Shown one piece after another: positions 41,064 to 49,617 of a stretch of DNA of 64,000 nucleotides. The notes beneath the pieces are model-generated. The model had not been told where the DNA came from, did not search any database, and saw nothing but the letters and a program-made list of their open reading frames with translations. The DNA is taken from NCBI GenBank assembly GCA_045534775.1, contig JAZSKI010000049.1:1-64000 (forward strand), written 5' to 3'. This stretch comes from JAZOTK01 sp045534775. Lineage in GTDB: Bacteria; Bacillota; Clostridia; RUG12999. Numbering within the stretch: position 1 is the stretch's first letter; every line of letters begins with the position of its first letter. The translations under genes were made by a program, and so were the position numbers.

Positions 41064-41327
41064 ATGCCTAACATTAAATCAGCTAAAAAAAGAGTAAAAG
41101 TTATTCGCACAAAAACTCTTAACAATCAGATGGCAAAATCTGCTCTTAAGACATCTATTAAAAGATTTGAAGCCGCTGCAGTTGCAGGTGACAAGGCTAC
41201 GGCAGAAACAAGCTACAGATTGGCTGTAAAGAAAATTGACCAGGCTGTGGCAAAAGGTATTTTGCATCAGAATACAGCAGCGCGCAAGAAGTCAAAACTT
41301 ACATTGGTATTAAATAAAGTAGGTTAA
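41064..41327 (+). CDS. rpsT: 30S ribosomal protein S20
   Basis: An 87-aa basic helical protein binding 16S rRNA. The opening MPNIKSAKKRVKV and the closing KGILHQNTAARKKSKLT are characteristic. The start is ATG 41064, eight bases after GAGGTGA; the GTG at 41055 lies within the ribosome site. It stands alone between a promoter and terminators. Confidence 0.96.
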   Translation: MPNIKSAKKRVKVIRTKTLNNQMAKSALKTSIKRFEAAAVAGDKATAETSYRLAVKKIDQAVAKGILHQNTAARKKSKLTLVLNKVG

Positions 41328-41343
41328 TTTTGCATTTTTAATA

Positions 41344-41367
41344 CACGCAGTGCATCAGCACTGCGTG
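41344..41367 (+). terminator. First hairpin after rpsT
   Basis: CACGCAGTGC (41344-41353) pairs with GCACTGCGTG (41358-41367) around ATCA. No real T run follows; it may protect the 3' end, with the next hairpin ending transcription. Confidence 0.5.
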
Positions 41368-41396
41368 GTTAATTTGGTTAATTGAATAATTACAGG

Positions 41397-41426
41397 AAAG
41401 ATTACCGTTTGAAGTAATCTTTTTTT
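41397..41426 (+). terminator. Rho-independent terminator of rpsT
   Basis: AAAGATTAC (41397-41405) pairs with GTAATCTTT (41414-41422), followed by a run of T to 41426. Confidence 0.85.
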
Positions 41427-41434
41427 CTGCCCAA

Positions 41435-41482
41435 AAACCGTAAAAGAGTCCGCATAAATTCACGCGAACTCTTTTACGGTTT
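41435..41482 (-). terminator. Terminator of the DUF378 gene
   Basis: Fifteen-bp arms (41435-41449 and 41468-41482) pair; on the minus strand the stem ends CGGTTTTTGG. The distal arm touches the DUF378 stop codon. Confidence 0.85.
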
Positions 41483-41691
41483 CATCTGTTTTCGTCTGAA
41501 ACGAATTTCTTATCTTTGAATAATATGGTAATTGACCACAATCCCGCAAGGGCAACAACAGTATAAATTATTCTGCTGATAACCGCGAGCTGACCGCCAA
41601 AAAGCCAGCCTATGGCATCTATACCGAAAATTCCTATGCTTCCCCAATTAAGAGCGCCTACTATTACCAAAATAAGTGCCAAATTGTCCAT
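41482..41691 (-). CDS. DUF378 membrane protein
   Basis: A 69-aa protein with two membrane helices. NWGSIGIFGIDAIGWLFGG is the DUF378 (YuzA-like) signature; function is unknown. GGAGG lies upstream of the ATG, directly after a 14-bp hairpin. It is followed by a strong terminator. Confidence 0.9.
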   Translation of the reverse strand: MDNLALILVIVGALNWGSIGIFGIDAIGWLFGGQLAVISRIIYTVVALAGLWSITILFKDKKFVSDENR

Positions 41692-41709
41692 TTTTATTTG
41701 CCTCCAAAC

Positions 41710-41746
41710 AGTAAATGCAGAGCAAATTTAATGCTCTGCATTTACT
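41710..41746 (-). promoter_or_regulatory. 14-bp hairpin just before the DUF378 ribosome site
   Basis: Perfect arms AGTAAATGCAGAGC (41710-41723) and GCTCTGCATTTACT (41733-41746) with a nine-base loop. On the minus strand it ends about five bases before GGAGG. It lacks a T run, so a leader hairpin is likelier than a terminator. Confidence 0.6.
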
Positions 41747-41775
41747 ATTTGTATATTTACCTGAAATTATACATA

Positions 41776-41962
41776 ATAAAACCCGCAATGCCGTAAAATG
41801 AGTTCACCAAAACCTGCCTCAGCAGGTGGGTATTTCCTGATTGCTTTATAAGTCCCCTGGCGTATCCGAAGATACGGGGGCATTTACGCCACATTCAGAG
41901 AGCCAATTCCCTTATAAAAAATGTTGGTTTAGGTAATACTGTATTCACGAACATTGCAGGCA
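41776..41962 (-). ncRNA. ssrS: Probable 6S RNA
   Basis: About 185 bases form a rod-like fold. The ends pair (CCTGCAATG near 41960 with CATTGCGGG near 41790). Inside, GTTC pairs with GAAC, CCTAAACC with GGTTTTGG (one mismatch), and TTTATAAG with CTTATAAA. The tip is CGTATC-TTCG-GATACG flanked by CCCC/GGGG. A side hairpin CCTGC-TGAG-GCAGG lies in the 3' strand. This end pairing, central bubble and size fit 6S RNA, which binds the sigma-A RNA polymerase. A promoter lies upstream and TTTTATT follows. It carries no protein frame. Confidence 0.72.
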
Positions 41963-41986
41963 ATTTAAACTGCTCTATCAATACTT

Positions 41987-42015
41987 ATTGTATCATATTC
42001 CGAAGAAAATATCAA
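41987..42015 (-). promoter_or_regulatory. Predicted promoter of the 6S-like RNA
   Basis: Minus strand: TTGATA (-35, 42010-42015), 17 bp spacer, TACAAT (-10, 41987-41992) preceded by TGA. It starts the RNA near 41980. Confidence 0.6.
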
Positions 42016-42035
42016 TAGTTTCGCAATAAAAATTT

Positions 42036-42341
42036 TTATTCTTCCTCGAAGTCATATACGTCTTTGTTGTTTTCTTTGAAAATTCCATAGACATTGTCTA
42101 ATAAAATCTCATCAACAACTGTTACAAGGGAATCATCGTCTTCGGTTTCTCCCAATTCCAGCTTCATGATTACAACTCCGCTGTCCTCGTCCTCTACAGG
42201 TACCATTACGAAATAGCAATCGCCTTCATAATCCACCTTATCGAGGATTTCAAAATCAACCTCGTTACCGTCTTCATCTACCAGGGTGTAAGGACCGTCA
42301 TCCTCTTCTTCAATATTTATGTTTTCTCTTTCATCTGCCAT
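42036..42341 (-). CDS. DUF1292 protein
   Basis: A 101-aa very acidic protein; ITLVDEDGNE-like DGPYTLVDEDGNEVDFEILD and YFVMVPVEDED are the DUF1292 pattern. Members sit after ruvX in many Firmicutes, as here (28 bp). Function is unknown. The start follows AAAGGCAGGA. Confidence 0.92.
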   Translation of the reverse strand: MADERENINIEEEDDGPYTLVDEDGNEVDFEILDKVDYEGDCYFVMVPVEDEDSGVVIMKLELGETEDDDSLVTVVDEILLDNVYGIFKENNKDVYDFEEE

Positions 42342-42369
42342 TTTTCTTTTCCTGCCTTTCTTTTAAAAT

Positions 42370-42777
42370 TTATTTATCTAAATATGCTTGCAACAAAATC
42401 ACGGCAGATACTGTATCTACTACGTTTCTGCGTTTTCTGCTGCCTGACATATCTACATCGTTAAGTATTCTGTGAGCCTCTACGGTGGAGAGCCTTTCGT
42501 CAATGAATTCATACTCTTTTCCCGACATTGCCGACAGTTTTTCGGCAAATTCTCTCGCAAGCTGTGCCGATTCGCCTTCCGTACCGTCCATATTCTTCGG
42601 CAAACCCATTAATATTTTATCCACTTTTTCCGAAGATATAATCTCATTTACCTTTTCAAGCTGTATTCTGAAATTTTTTTCGTGGACGGTAGCATAGGGC
42701 GTGGCAAGTATTCCGAGGGCATCGCTTATTGCACAGCCTATCCTTGCTTTACCGTAATCCAGGCATAAAATCTTCAT
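42370..42777 (-). CDS. ruvX: Pre-16S rRNA nuclease / YqgF-family resolvase
   Basis: A 135-aa RNase H-fold nuclease. LCLDYGKARIGCAISD (near residue 4) carries the first catalytic Asp, GLPKNMDGTEG (near 60) is conserved, and DERLSTVEAHRIL (near 100) plus VVDTVSAVILLQ (near 119) give the others. It trims 16S rRNA precursor. AAGGAG precedes ATG 42777; a TTG-initiated longer frame contains that site. It follows the csaB fusion by 10 bp and precedes DUF1292. Confidence 0.94.
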   Translation of the reverse strand: MKILCLDYGKARIGCAISDALGILATPYATVHEKNFRIQLEKVNEIISSEKVDKILMGLPKNMDGTEGESAQLAREFAEKLSAMSGKEYEFIDERLSTVEAHRILNDVDMSGSRKRRNVVDTVSAVILLQAYLDK

Positions 42778-42787
42778 ATAAATCTCC

Positions 42788-44998
42788 TTATTGTTCAATG
42801 ATATTTATGGCTATTTCAGCAGATTTTTCGGATTTCTGTTTAAACTTTTCTGCCGATGCTTTAAGCTCTTCCCGGATAGTATCTCCGTTTTCAAAGGCTT
42901 TATCAATCATCATCTTATAATCTCCGCCCGTCATAGCGCGAGGGTCGAGAAAATACGGTTGATTAATATATTTCAGGAAATTACTTACCTTCGGATCGTA
43001 TGCAATTCCCACAGGCGGTACTCCGTAAAGAGTGGCGTAAATCAGCATATGCAATCTTACAGATACTACCATACTGCTTTTTGCTACTATTCCGAGAGTT
43101 TCGGGGATACCGACTCTCCTGCTTATAAAGATGCCTTTGTTTTTCATTTTAGCTACAATGCTTCTGCTTATTGACGCATCATAAGGATATTGCATAGGTA
43201 TAAATACGGGTCTGAGCTTGTAGTTGTCGTAAATGTAGTCCGCCATTTCTGCACATCTCGTATCAAAATCCTCGGGACATTTATCCCATTTGCGAACAGA
43301 TATGCAGACGAATTTTTCTTCCTCGCCCAAGCCGTATTGTGCGAGTAGCTTTCCCGCGTTTTCGGTATTATCCTCACTTATGCTGAAAACAGGGTCTGCC
43401 GTCACCTCGCAGGTCGGCGTTCTGACTCCTAAGGCTCTTAACTCCTCTAAGGAGTCGTCATCACGCAAAGTTATATAATCCACCCGATTAATAACTCTTT
43501 TAACTCTTCTGCGATTTAACTTTTTGTTTATGGGCCCGATACCGTTAGCATAGAGCACAACCTTGCAACCGTATTTTTTAGCTTTTGCTGTTATAAAGAG
43601 ATAATATAAAAGAGATTTTGTGCTTGTTACGTCCTGAATCAGGCTTCCGCCGCCCAGGATAAACAGTTTGGAATTTTTTATCTCTTTAAATACCTTTATA
43701 ATATCGTATCTGTGTGTGGCACGAACGCCGTACATCTCCGAGGTTTCCTTGGGGTTGAAGGACATCACATTTATTGAAATATCCTTTTTCAGTTTGCGGA
43801 GTGAATGAACTATCGCATATAAAAGGGCATCGTCGCCGCTGTTTTTATATCCGTAATATCCCAGAACGGTAACGTCGTTTTTACCGTTTCGGGTGCCGCG
43901 GCGATACAGCTCTAAATTATCTTCTGTCATTCTTTCCAGCGAATAGTGACACATTACTATGTTTCTGTTGTATCTGCCCATTTCATAGAGCAGGCTGTCA
44001 TCCGATTCAAGGATAGTTATCAAATCATTTTTGAGTATTTCGCTGTCAACAGGCAGACAGCCGCGGCAGGTGAAATTATTATTCCTTGCCACGTCAACAT
44101 TCTCGCGCGTTAATATGCCGATATAGCCTTCAACTCCCGCCACTATTACAGGCTTTGCCATAGACATAGATTCAAGGATTGCACGGGCTACACCTACGCA
44201 AACGGCAGCAGAAGATAAGAGGCGGTTTACATCTATCCTCGCTCCCGTCATAACGACGGCACGTCTGCCGAGATTTTTGTTAATCTGCGTTGCTCTTGCT
44301 TTTAAGGTTTTGGCAATGTTTCCTTCGCCTATTATCATCAGTTCAATATCGGGGATTTTCATTGCTATATCCTCAAAAACATCTAACAGCTTTATAAGCG
44401 GGAGGCACACATCATCGTTGAGTCTGCTCATATAGACTATTCTTTTTGCACCGGGTTGAAGCCCGAATTCTTCACAGATGTCATCATATCTGTTGTCGGG
44501 AGAAAATTTTTCCACATCCACGCCGTTAGTGCTGACTATAATATTTTCAGGGCTGACCTTATAGTTTTTCATCAGATATTTTTTTATATCCTCGCTGACA
44601 GCAAGACTGTAATCTCCCCAATTTGTCAGAAATTTCAAGCCCTTTGCCGTGACGTATGTTCCGTGGGTTGAGGTCACGAAATTAAATTTAACGGTTTTCC
44701 TGATAAGCCCGCATATAAATCCCGGGATGCGGGCATGGGCGTGAACTATATCGGGTTTTTCTGTTTTTATTATCTCTTTAAGGATACCGTAAGCCTTTGC
44801 CATACATCTCAGGTCGCGCTTGCTTAAGGGAGCTTTATAGTGCTTTATACCGCATTTTTCTACCTCAGGCAGATATGCTCCCCCATCGGATACCATAATT
44901 ATATCGTGACCCTTTCGTTTAAGCTGTTTCGACAGCTCTACCACGTGGGTTTCGGCTCCTCCGATATCAAGTCCCATAAGTGTCATCAGTATTTTCAT
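42788..44998 (-). CDS. Fusion of GT4 glycosyltransferase and CsaB pyruvyl transferase
   Basis: A 736-aa two-part enzyme. Residues 1-365 are a GT-B fold GT4 glycosyltransferase (GGAETHVVELSKQL, HAHARIPGF, MSRLNDD, ARAILESMSMAKPVIVAG). Residues about 373-736 are polysaccharide pyruvyl transferase CsaB (VLGYYGYKNSGDDALLYAI, FILGGGSLIQDVTSTKSLLYY split, ITLRDDDS, VSVRLHMLIYA). CsaB adds pyruvate to the secondary wall polymer, making the ligand of SLH repeats; two SLH proteins are encoded in this window. The fused GT may add the sugar that is pyruvylated or another unit of the polymer. Start ATG has GGAGAG upstream. Confidence 0.93.
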   Translation of the reverse strand: MKILMTLMGLDIGGAETHVVELSKQLKRKGHDIIMVSDGGAYLPEVEKCGIKHYKAPLSKRDLRCMAKAYGILKEIIKTEKPDIVHAHARIPGFICGLIRKTVKFNFVTSTHGTYVTAKGLKFLTNWGDYSLAVSEDIKKYLMKNYKVSPENIIVSTNGVDVEKFSPDNRYDDICEEFGLQPGAKRIVYMSRLNDDVCLPLIKLLDVFEDIAMKIPDIELMIIGEGNIAKTLKARATQINKNLGRRAVVMTGARIDVNRLLSSAAVCVGVARAILESMSMAKPVIVAGVEGYIGILTRENVDVARNNNFTCRGCLPVDSEILKNDLITILESDDSLLYEMGRYNRNIVMCHYSLERMTEDNLELYRRGTRNGKNDVTVLGYYGYKNSGDDALLYAIVHSLRKLKKDISINVMSFNPKETSEMYGVRATHRYDIIKVFKEIKNSKLFILGGGSLIQDVTSTKSLLYYLFITAKAKKYGCKVVLYANGIGPINKKLNRRRVKRVINRVDYITLRDDDSLEELRALGVRTPTCEVTADPVFSISEDNTENAGKLLAQYGLGEEEKFVCISVRKWDKCPEDFDTRCAEMADYIYDNYKLRPVFIPMQYPYDASISRSIVAKMKNKGIFISRRVGIPETLGIVAKSSMVVSVRLHMLIYATLYGVPPVGIAYDPKVSNFLKYINQPYFLDPRAMTGGDYKMMIDKAFENGDTIREELKASAEKFKQKSEKSAEIAINIIEQ

Positions 44999-45041
44999 AC
45001 CTAACTCTCCATTCTGTCATATCAATATTTTGCCGTCTTTA

Positions 45042-46916
45042 CTAATTCTTTTTTGTTTTTTCGGGCAATATACCGTTATCGTATAAAAATAACAAATTTT
45101 TTAACTCATTAATTTTCTCCGAAAGCCTTTTCCCTATATCCGTATCTTTAACCATAAGTCTTTTTTTGTCTTTTTGAACTATATCTCTTTGTGACATCAT
45201 CTCTTCATTACTTCTGATCAGTTCATCAATATTTTCAAATTCCTCGTGTGCCGTCAGCATCAGCCCGTGGGAATCGAAGGTAAGAGTGTATCCGGCAATA
45301 CCGGTTTCTTTACGGTATGTTTTTGACATTCCGCCGTCAATCAGAATCAGCTTTCCGTTTGCCTTTATCGGGCTTTCGCCCTCTTTAAGCTTGACCGGTA
45401 TATGTCCGTTTATTATATGCCCTTTCCTAATCTCCATATCAAATTCCTTCAAGATTCTGTTACATACATCAACATCATCCTGGAAGTTAAAATAGGGTTG
45501 TTTTTCTTCAATATGAGCCTTTTTATCTTTAATATACATTCTCTCAAAGGTTGTCATATTCTTTTTGCCGAACAAGGGAGATTGCGGCGAACACCACATA
45601 TACCAGAAAAAGTCCGGATTTTCTCTTGTAGCATATATTTTTCTCAATTCTCTTTCGCAATAATCGAGATGTTTTTTACCCGACAGCTTCGTTCCGCCAA
45701 TATCAACAACCAAAAATTTGCCGTTCTCATCCATCGGAATACATCCGTGGTACAATAAATTATCATTATAGCATTTGTAGATAGACCCTTTGTCAAACAA
45801 ATATCTTAAATGCTTTTGCATCTTTTCGCTGTTAATAAAGCTGTGTCTGAAGTTTGCCATTATTTCTTTTTCTTTATCCGTCAGCTCGGATAATTCCGGG
45901 TTTCCCGAAGCAAGCAACTCTTTAAGGTTTATATCATATCCGCACCATTTGGAATTAGCTACATCTACCTTGTCAAGCTTTGTCTGGGCGTCCATAGAAA
46001 ATTGCGGATTATTACGTATCGTCATATCCTCCAGCTTAAATCTGATGACAGAAATAGCCTTGTACATTTTTTCTGCGCTGTTTTTTCCGCTGTAATAGCG
46101 ATTGGCAAAATGCTCCAGCTTTCGCAGGCTTATACCGTAGCCTTCCTCCAGAAATATCGTATTCCCGTATTTCATGCTGTTGGCAAGAACTACAGCAATA
46201 CAGACCTCACTACCCAGCATTGCTCCCATCCAGACAATATCATGATTCCCCCATTGTATGTCAACCGACCTGCAATTCATTATTATATCCATTACCAAAT
46301 CCGGTCTTGGACCTCTGTCAAAAATATCTCCGACAATATGCAGATGGTCTATTATAAGCTTTCTTATAAGTGCCGATATTTCTATTATAAAGTCATCTGC
46401 ACTTTCTAATTCTATTATGCCACCAATAATTTCGTTGTAATATTTATTTTTGTTAATACTTTTCGTATCACAGTTTAATAATTCGTCTATTATGTAGGCA
46501 TACTTTTCCGGCAAAGCCTTTCTCACCTTTGAACGGGTATATTTTGCACACGCAAGATTACAAACCTTGATTAATCTTAACAAGGTTTCCTTATACCATT
46601 CCTTGTCCCTGTCCGCTTCCTTCAGTATTCTTTCCGGATAGTAAATAAGATTAGCCAGCTTGGTTTGTTCGGTTTCTGACAGACTGCTACCGTAAGCCGC
46701 AACCACTTTTTCTTTTATTGCTCCCGATGCTGTTGTCATAACGTGCGAAAAATGTTCATATTCTCCGTGTATATCGCTCACGAAATGTTCTGTTGCTTTC
46801 GGCAAATTCACTATAGCTCTTAAATTAATTATTTCAGATTTTACATCTTTTATTGTCGGAAAACTCTCCGCTAAAAGCTTGTAATACTTTAATTCGTCGT
46901 GGATAACCAAGCTCAT
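45042..46916 (-). CDS. fbp: Class III fructose-1,6-bisphosphatase
   Basis: A 624-aa gluconeogenic phosphatase of the FBPase_2 (Firmicutes) type. The phosphoesterase motifs are HFVSDIHGEYEHF (near residue 45), VGDIFDRGPRPD (near 196), WGNHDIVWMGA (near 222) and the later NGHIPVK and LIDGGMSK. The ribosome site AGGAG is only two bases from the ATG at 46916 but eight from a TTG at codon 3 (46910), which may be the true start. Located between folD and the csaB fusion, all minus strand. Confidence 0.94.
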   Translation of the reverse strand: MSLVIHDELKYYKLLAESFPTIKDVKSEIINLRAIVNLPKATEHFVSDIHGEYEHFSHVMTTASGAIKEKVVAAYGSSLSETEQTKLANLIYYPERILKEADRDKEWYKETLLRLIKVCNLACAKYTRSKVRKALPEKYAYIIDELLNCDTKSINKNKYYNEIIGGIIELESADDFIIEISALIRKLIIDHLHIVGDIFDRGPRPDLVMDIIMNCRSVDIQWGNHDIVWMGAMLGSEVCIAVVLANSMKYGNTIFLEEGYGISLRKLEHFANRYYSGKNSAEKMYKAISVIRFKLEDMTIRNNPQFSMDAQTKLDKVDVANSKWCGYDINLKELLASGNPELSELTDKEKEIMANFRHSFINSEKMQKHLRYLFDKGSIYKCYNDNLLYHGCIPMDENGKFLVVDIGGTKLSGKKHLDYCERELRKIYATRENPDFFWYMWCSPQSPLFGKKNMTTFERMYIKDKKAHIEEKQPYFNFQDDVDVCNRILKEFDMEIRKGHIINGHIPVKLKEGESPIKANGKLILIDGGMSKTYRKETGIAGYTLTFDSHGLMLTAHEEFENIDELIRSNEEMMSQRDIVQKDKKRLMVKDTDIGKRLSEKINELKNLLFLYDNGILPEKTKKN

Positions 46917-46955
46917 ATCTCCTTTCCGTCTTATTCCTGTTTCACGGCACTACGT

Positions 46956-47801
46956 CTATTCAGCTTGTAAAATTGCCGCCTTAACTGTGTTTTTCATAAG
47001 CATGGCTATTGTCATAGGACCTACGCCACCCGGCACGGGGGTAATTGCTCCTGCTACCTTGCTTACTTCATCATAATCAACATCGCCGCACAGCTTGCCT
47101 TCGCTGTTTCTGTTCATACCAACGTCAATAACCACAGCGCCTTCCTTTACCATATCGGCTTTGATAAGACCTGCCACTCCTACTGCCGCTACCAGAATAT
47201 CTGCTTCAAGGCATTTCTCCTTTAAATCGCGGGTTCTTGAATGGCAAATGGTAACCGTACCGTTTTTATGAAGCAGAAGCATCGCCTGAGGCTTACCTAC
47301 AATATTACTTCTTCCCACAACTACGCAGTTTTTGCCTGCAACCTCTACGCCGCTTTCGGCAATAAGCTCCATAACACCCGCCGGAGTACACGGCAGAAAA
47401 TCAAAATCGCCTATCATAATTTTACCCACATTAACGGGATGGAAAGCGTCTACGTCTTTGTTTGGATTAATTCTGTTTAAAACTGCCTTCTCGTCAAAAT
47501 GCTTTGGTAAGGGAAGCTGTACCAGAATACCGCTTATGGTTTTTGTTTCATTAAGAGTATCTATCAGCTCCAACAACTCTTCCTGCGAGGTTTCCGCAGG
47601 AAGTGCATATTCCTCGGAATATATACCCGTCTGCTCGCAGGCTTTCTTTTTATTGTTAACATACACCCTTGATGCAGGGTCATCACCGACTATAATTACA
47701 GCAAGTCCCGGGTTAATGCCTTTTCCTTTCAGCTCTGCCACCTCTTGTGCCAGCTCTGCCTTTATCCTTGTTGATACCATTTTTCCGTCTAAAATTTTCA
47801 T
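46956..47801 (-). CDS. folD: Methylene-THF dehydrogenase/cyclohydrolase
   Basis: A 281-aa bifunctional enzyme interconverting methylene- and formyl-tetrahydrofolate. [14 protein letters not shown] (near residue 48) holds the catalytic Lys, [11 protein letters not shown] (near 92), [17 protein letters not shown] (near 161) binds NADP and [15 protein letters not shown] (near 257) closes the site. GGAGG sits before the ATG at 47801, inside the 3' end of ygiQ, which overlaps folD by 89 bp in another frame. Confidence 0.96.
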   Translation of the reverse strand: MKILDGKMVSTRIKAELAQEVAELKGKGINPGLAVIIVGDDPASRVYVNNKKKACEQTGIYSEEYALPAETSQEELLELIDTLNETKTISGILVQLPLPKHFDEKAVLNRINPNKDVDAFHPVNVGKIMIGDFDFLPCTPAGVMELIAESGVEVAGKNCVVVGRSNIVGKPQAMLLLHKNGTVTICHSRTRDLKEKCLEADILVAAVGVAGLIKADMVKEGAVVIDVGMNRNSEGKLCGDVDYDEVSKVAGAITPVPGGVGPMTIAMLMKNTVKAAILQAE

Positions 47802-49617
47802 TTTTTCTACCTCCGTCTTCTTTATGTTCAGGCCTTATAAGACAATCCTTACCAAACCCTATTAAATCCTCTCGTCCCGCTTTTTGTAAAGCTTTTCTTA
47901 CTATCGCCGCATTCTCAGGGCGGTTAAACTGTAGCAATGCTCTTTGCATTTTCTTTTCTTCGGAGGTATTTGCCACATATACCTCTTTCATGGTCCCGGG
48001 GTCAATTCCCGTATAATACATACAGGTTGAGATTGTGCCCGGTGTGGGATAAAAATCCTGTACCTGCTGTGGATTAATCCCCTCTTTTTTCAGATACACC
48101 GCCAGCTCTACCGCCGATTTAAGGGTCGACCCGGGGTGACTTGACATAAGATAAGGTACCAGATACTGTTTTTTGCCTAATTTTTCATTTATCTTATAAA
48201 ATTTCTGACAAAAGCTTCTGTACACATCATTGCCGGGTTTCCCCATTTTTTCTAAAACCTCGCCGCTTACGTGTTCAGGTGCCACCTTAAGCTGACCGCT
48301 TACATGATGTTCGCATATTTCCCGCAGAAACTCATCACTTTTATCTGCCATTATATAGTCAAATCTAAGTCCCGAACGGATAAAAACTTTTTTTATCCCG
48401 TCAATTCTTCGCAGTTTCCTGAGCAGCTCAAGATAATCCTTATGGGACACCTTCATATTGGGGCATACCTTTGGATAAAGGCATTGCTTTGACGGGCAGA
48501 CTCCGTTTTTCAGCTGATTGTCGCAGGCAGGGTCACGGAAATTCGCCGTCGGACCGCCTACATCGTGAATATACCCTTTAAATCCGTGATGGTGGGTTAT
48601 TTTTTCAGCCTCCTGCAAAATTGACTGATGACTTCTGCTTTGAACTATACGTCCCTGATGAAACGCAAGAGCGCAGAAATTACAGCTTCCGAAACAGCCT
48701 CTTGAGCTTATTATACTGAACTGCACCTCTTCAATAGCGGGAACTCCGCCCATTTTTTCATATATGGGATGGGGTTCACGCATAAAGTTCAAAGAAAATA
48801 CTCTGTCCAGCTCCTTACGGCTGAGTGGCATCGCAGGTTTGTTTTGTACCAAATATCTGCCGGCACATTCCTGCACCACCGTTTTCCCTCTGACAGGGTC
48901 GTTATGATAATATTGCAGTTTCACCGCTTTTGCGTATTCCTCTTTTGACCCTGCAACCTCTTTAAAGGAAGGACACATAACGTAATCCTGCAATCCATCT
49001 GTAGTTTTGGCAATATACGCCGTCCCGTCAATATAGGTAAGCTGAGAAATATCAAAGCCTTCATTGAGCGCCTTTGCCACTTCGGCTATAATCCTCTCGC
49101 CCATTCCGTAGATAAGCAAATCCGCACTACTGTCAAAAAGAATTGACCTTCTCACCTTGTTGTCCCAATAGTCATAATGGGCGTATCTCCGAAGACTTGC
49201 TTCGATTCCGCCTATGATTATGGGTACGTCTCCAAAGGCTTCACGGATTTTATTACAATAAACTATCGTTGCTCTGTCGGGGCGGCTACCCGCCTTTCCG
49301 CCCGGTGAATAAGCATCGTCACTTCTCGGTTTTTTTGCCGCCGTATAATGTGCCACCATAGAATCTATATTCCCTGCCGATACTAAAAACCCGAGTCTCG
49401 GTCTGCCGAATTCCCTGAAGGCTTCGGCATTTTTTGTGTTCGGTTGAGAAAGAATGGCAATCTTAAAGCCTTCCTTTTCCAGCACTCTTGACAAAATTGC
49501 CGCCGCAAAGGAGGGATGGTCCACATAAGCATCTCCCGTAACAAATACAAAATCTGTCTCTGCCCAGCCTCTCTCTTCCATATCACGCCGATTTATGGGT
49601 AAAAAATCCTTTATCAT
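47713..49617 (-). CDS. ygiQ: YgiQ-family radical SAM protein
   Basis: A 634-aa radical SAM protein of the YgiQ (UPF0313) type. [19 protein letters not shown] at the N-terminus, [19 protein letters not shown] (near 135) and the cluster motif [19 protein letters not shown] (near 310; CX3CX2C) are clear. The reaction is unknown. Its last 29 residues (after EDGGRK) are read from the start of folD in another frame and are highly basic, unlike the usual end, suggesting a lost stop. It overlaps ftsK by 4 bp. Confidence 0.94.
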   Translation of the reverse strand: MIKDFLPINRRDMEERGWAETDFVFVTGDAYVDHPSFAAAILSRVLEKEGFKIAILSQPNTKNAEAFREFGRPRLGFLVSAGNIDSMVAHYTAAKKPRSDDAYSPGGKAGSRPDRATIVYCNKIREAFGDVPIIIGGIEASLRRYAHYDYWDNKVRRSILFDSSADLLIYGMGERIIAEVAKALNEGFDISQLTYIDGTAYIAKTTDGLQDYVMCPSFKEVAGSKEEYAKAVKLQYYHNDPVRGKTVVQECAGRYLVQNKPAMPLSRKELDRVFSLNFMREPHPIYEKMGGVPAIEEVQFSIISSRGCFGSCNFCALAFHQGRIVQSRSHQSILQEAEKITHHHGFKGYIHDVGGPTANFRDPACDNQLKNGVCPSKQCLYPKVCPNMKVSHKDYLELLRKLRRIDGIKKVFIRSGLRFDYIMADKSDEFLREICEHHVSGQLKVAPEHVSGEVLEKMGKPGNDVYRSFCQKFYKINEKLGKKQYLVPYLMSSHPGSTLKSAVELAVYLKKEGINPQQVQDFYPTPGTISTCMYYTGIDPGTMKEVYVANTSEEKKMQRALLQFNRPENAAIVRKALQKAGREDLIGFGKDCLIRPEHKEDGGRKNENFRRKNGINKDKGRAGTRGGRAERKRH

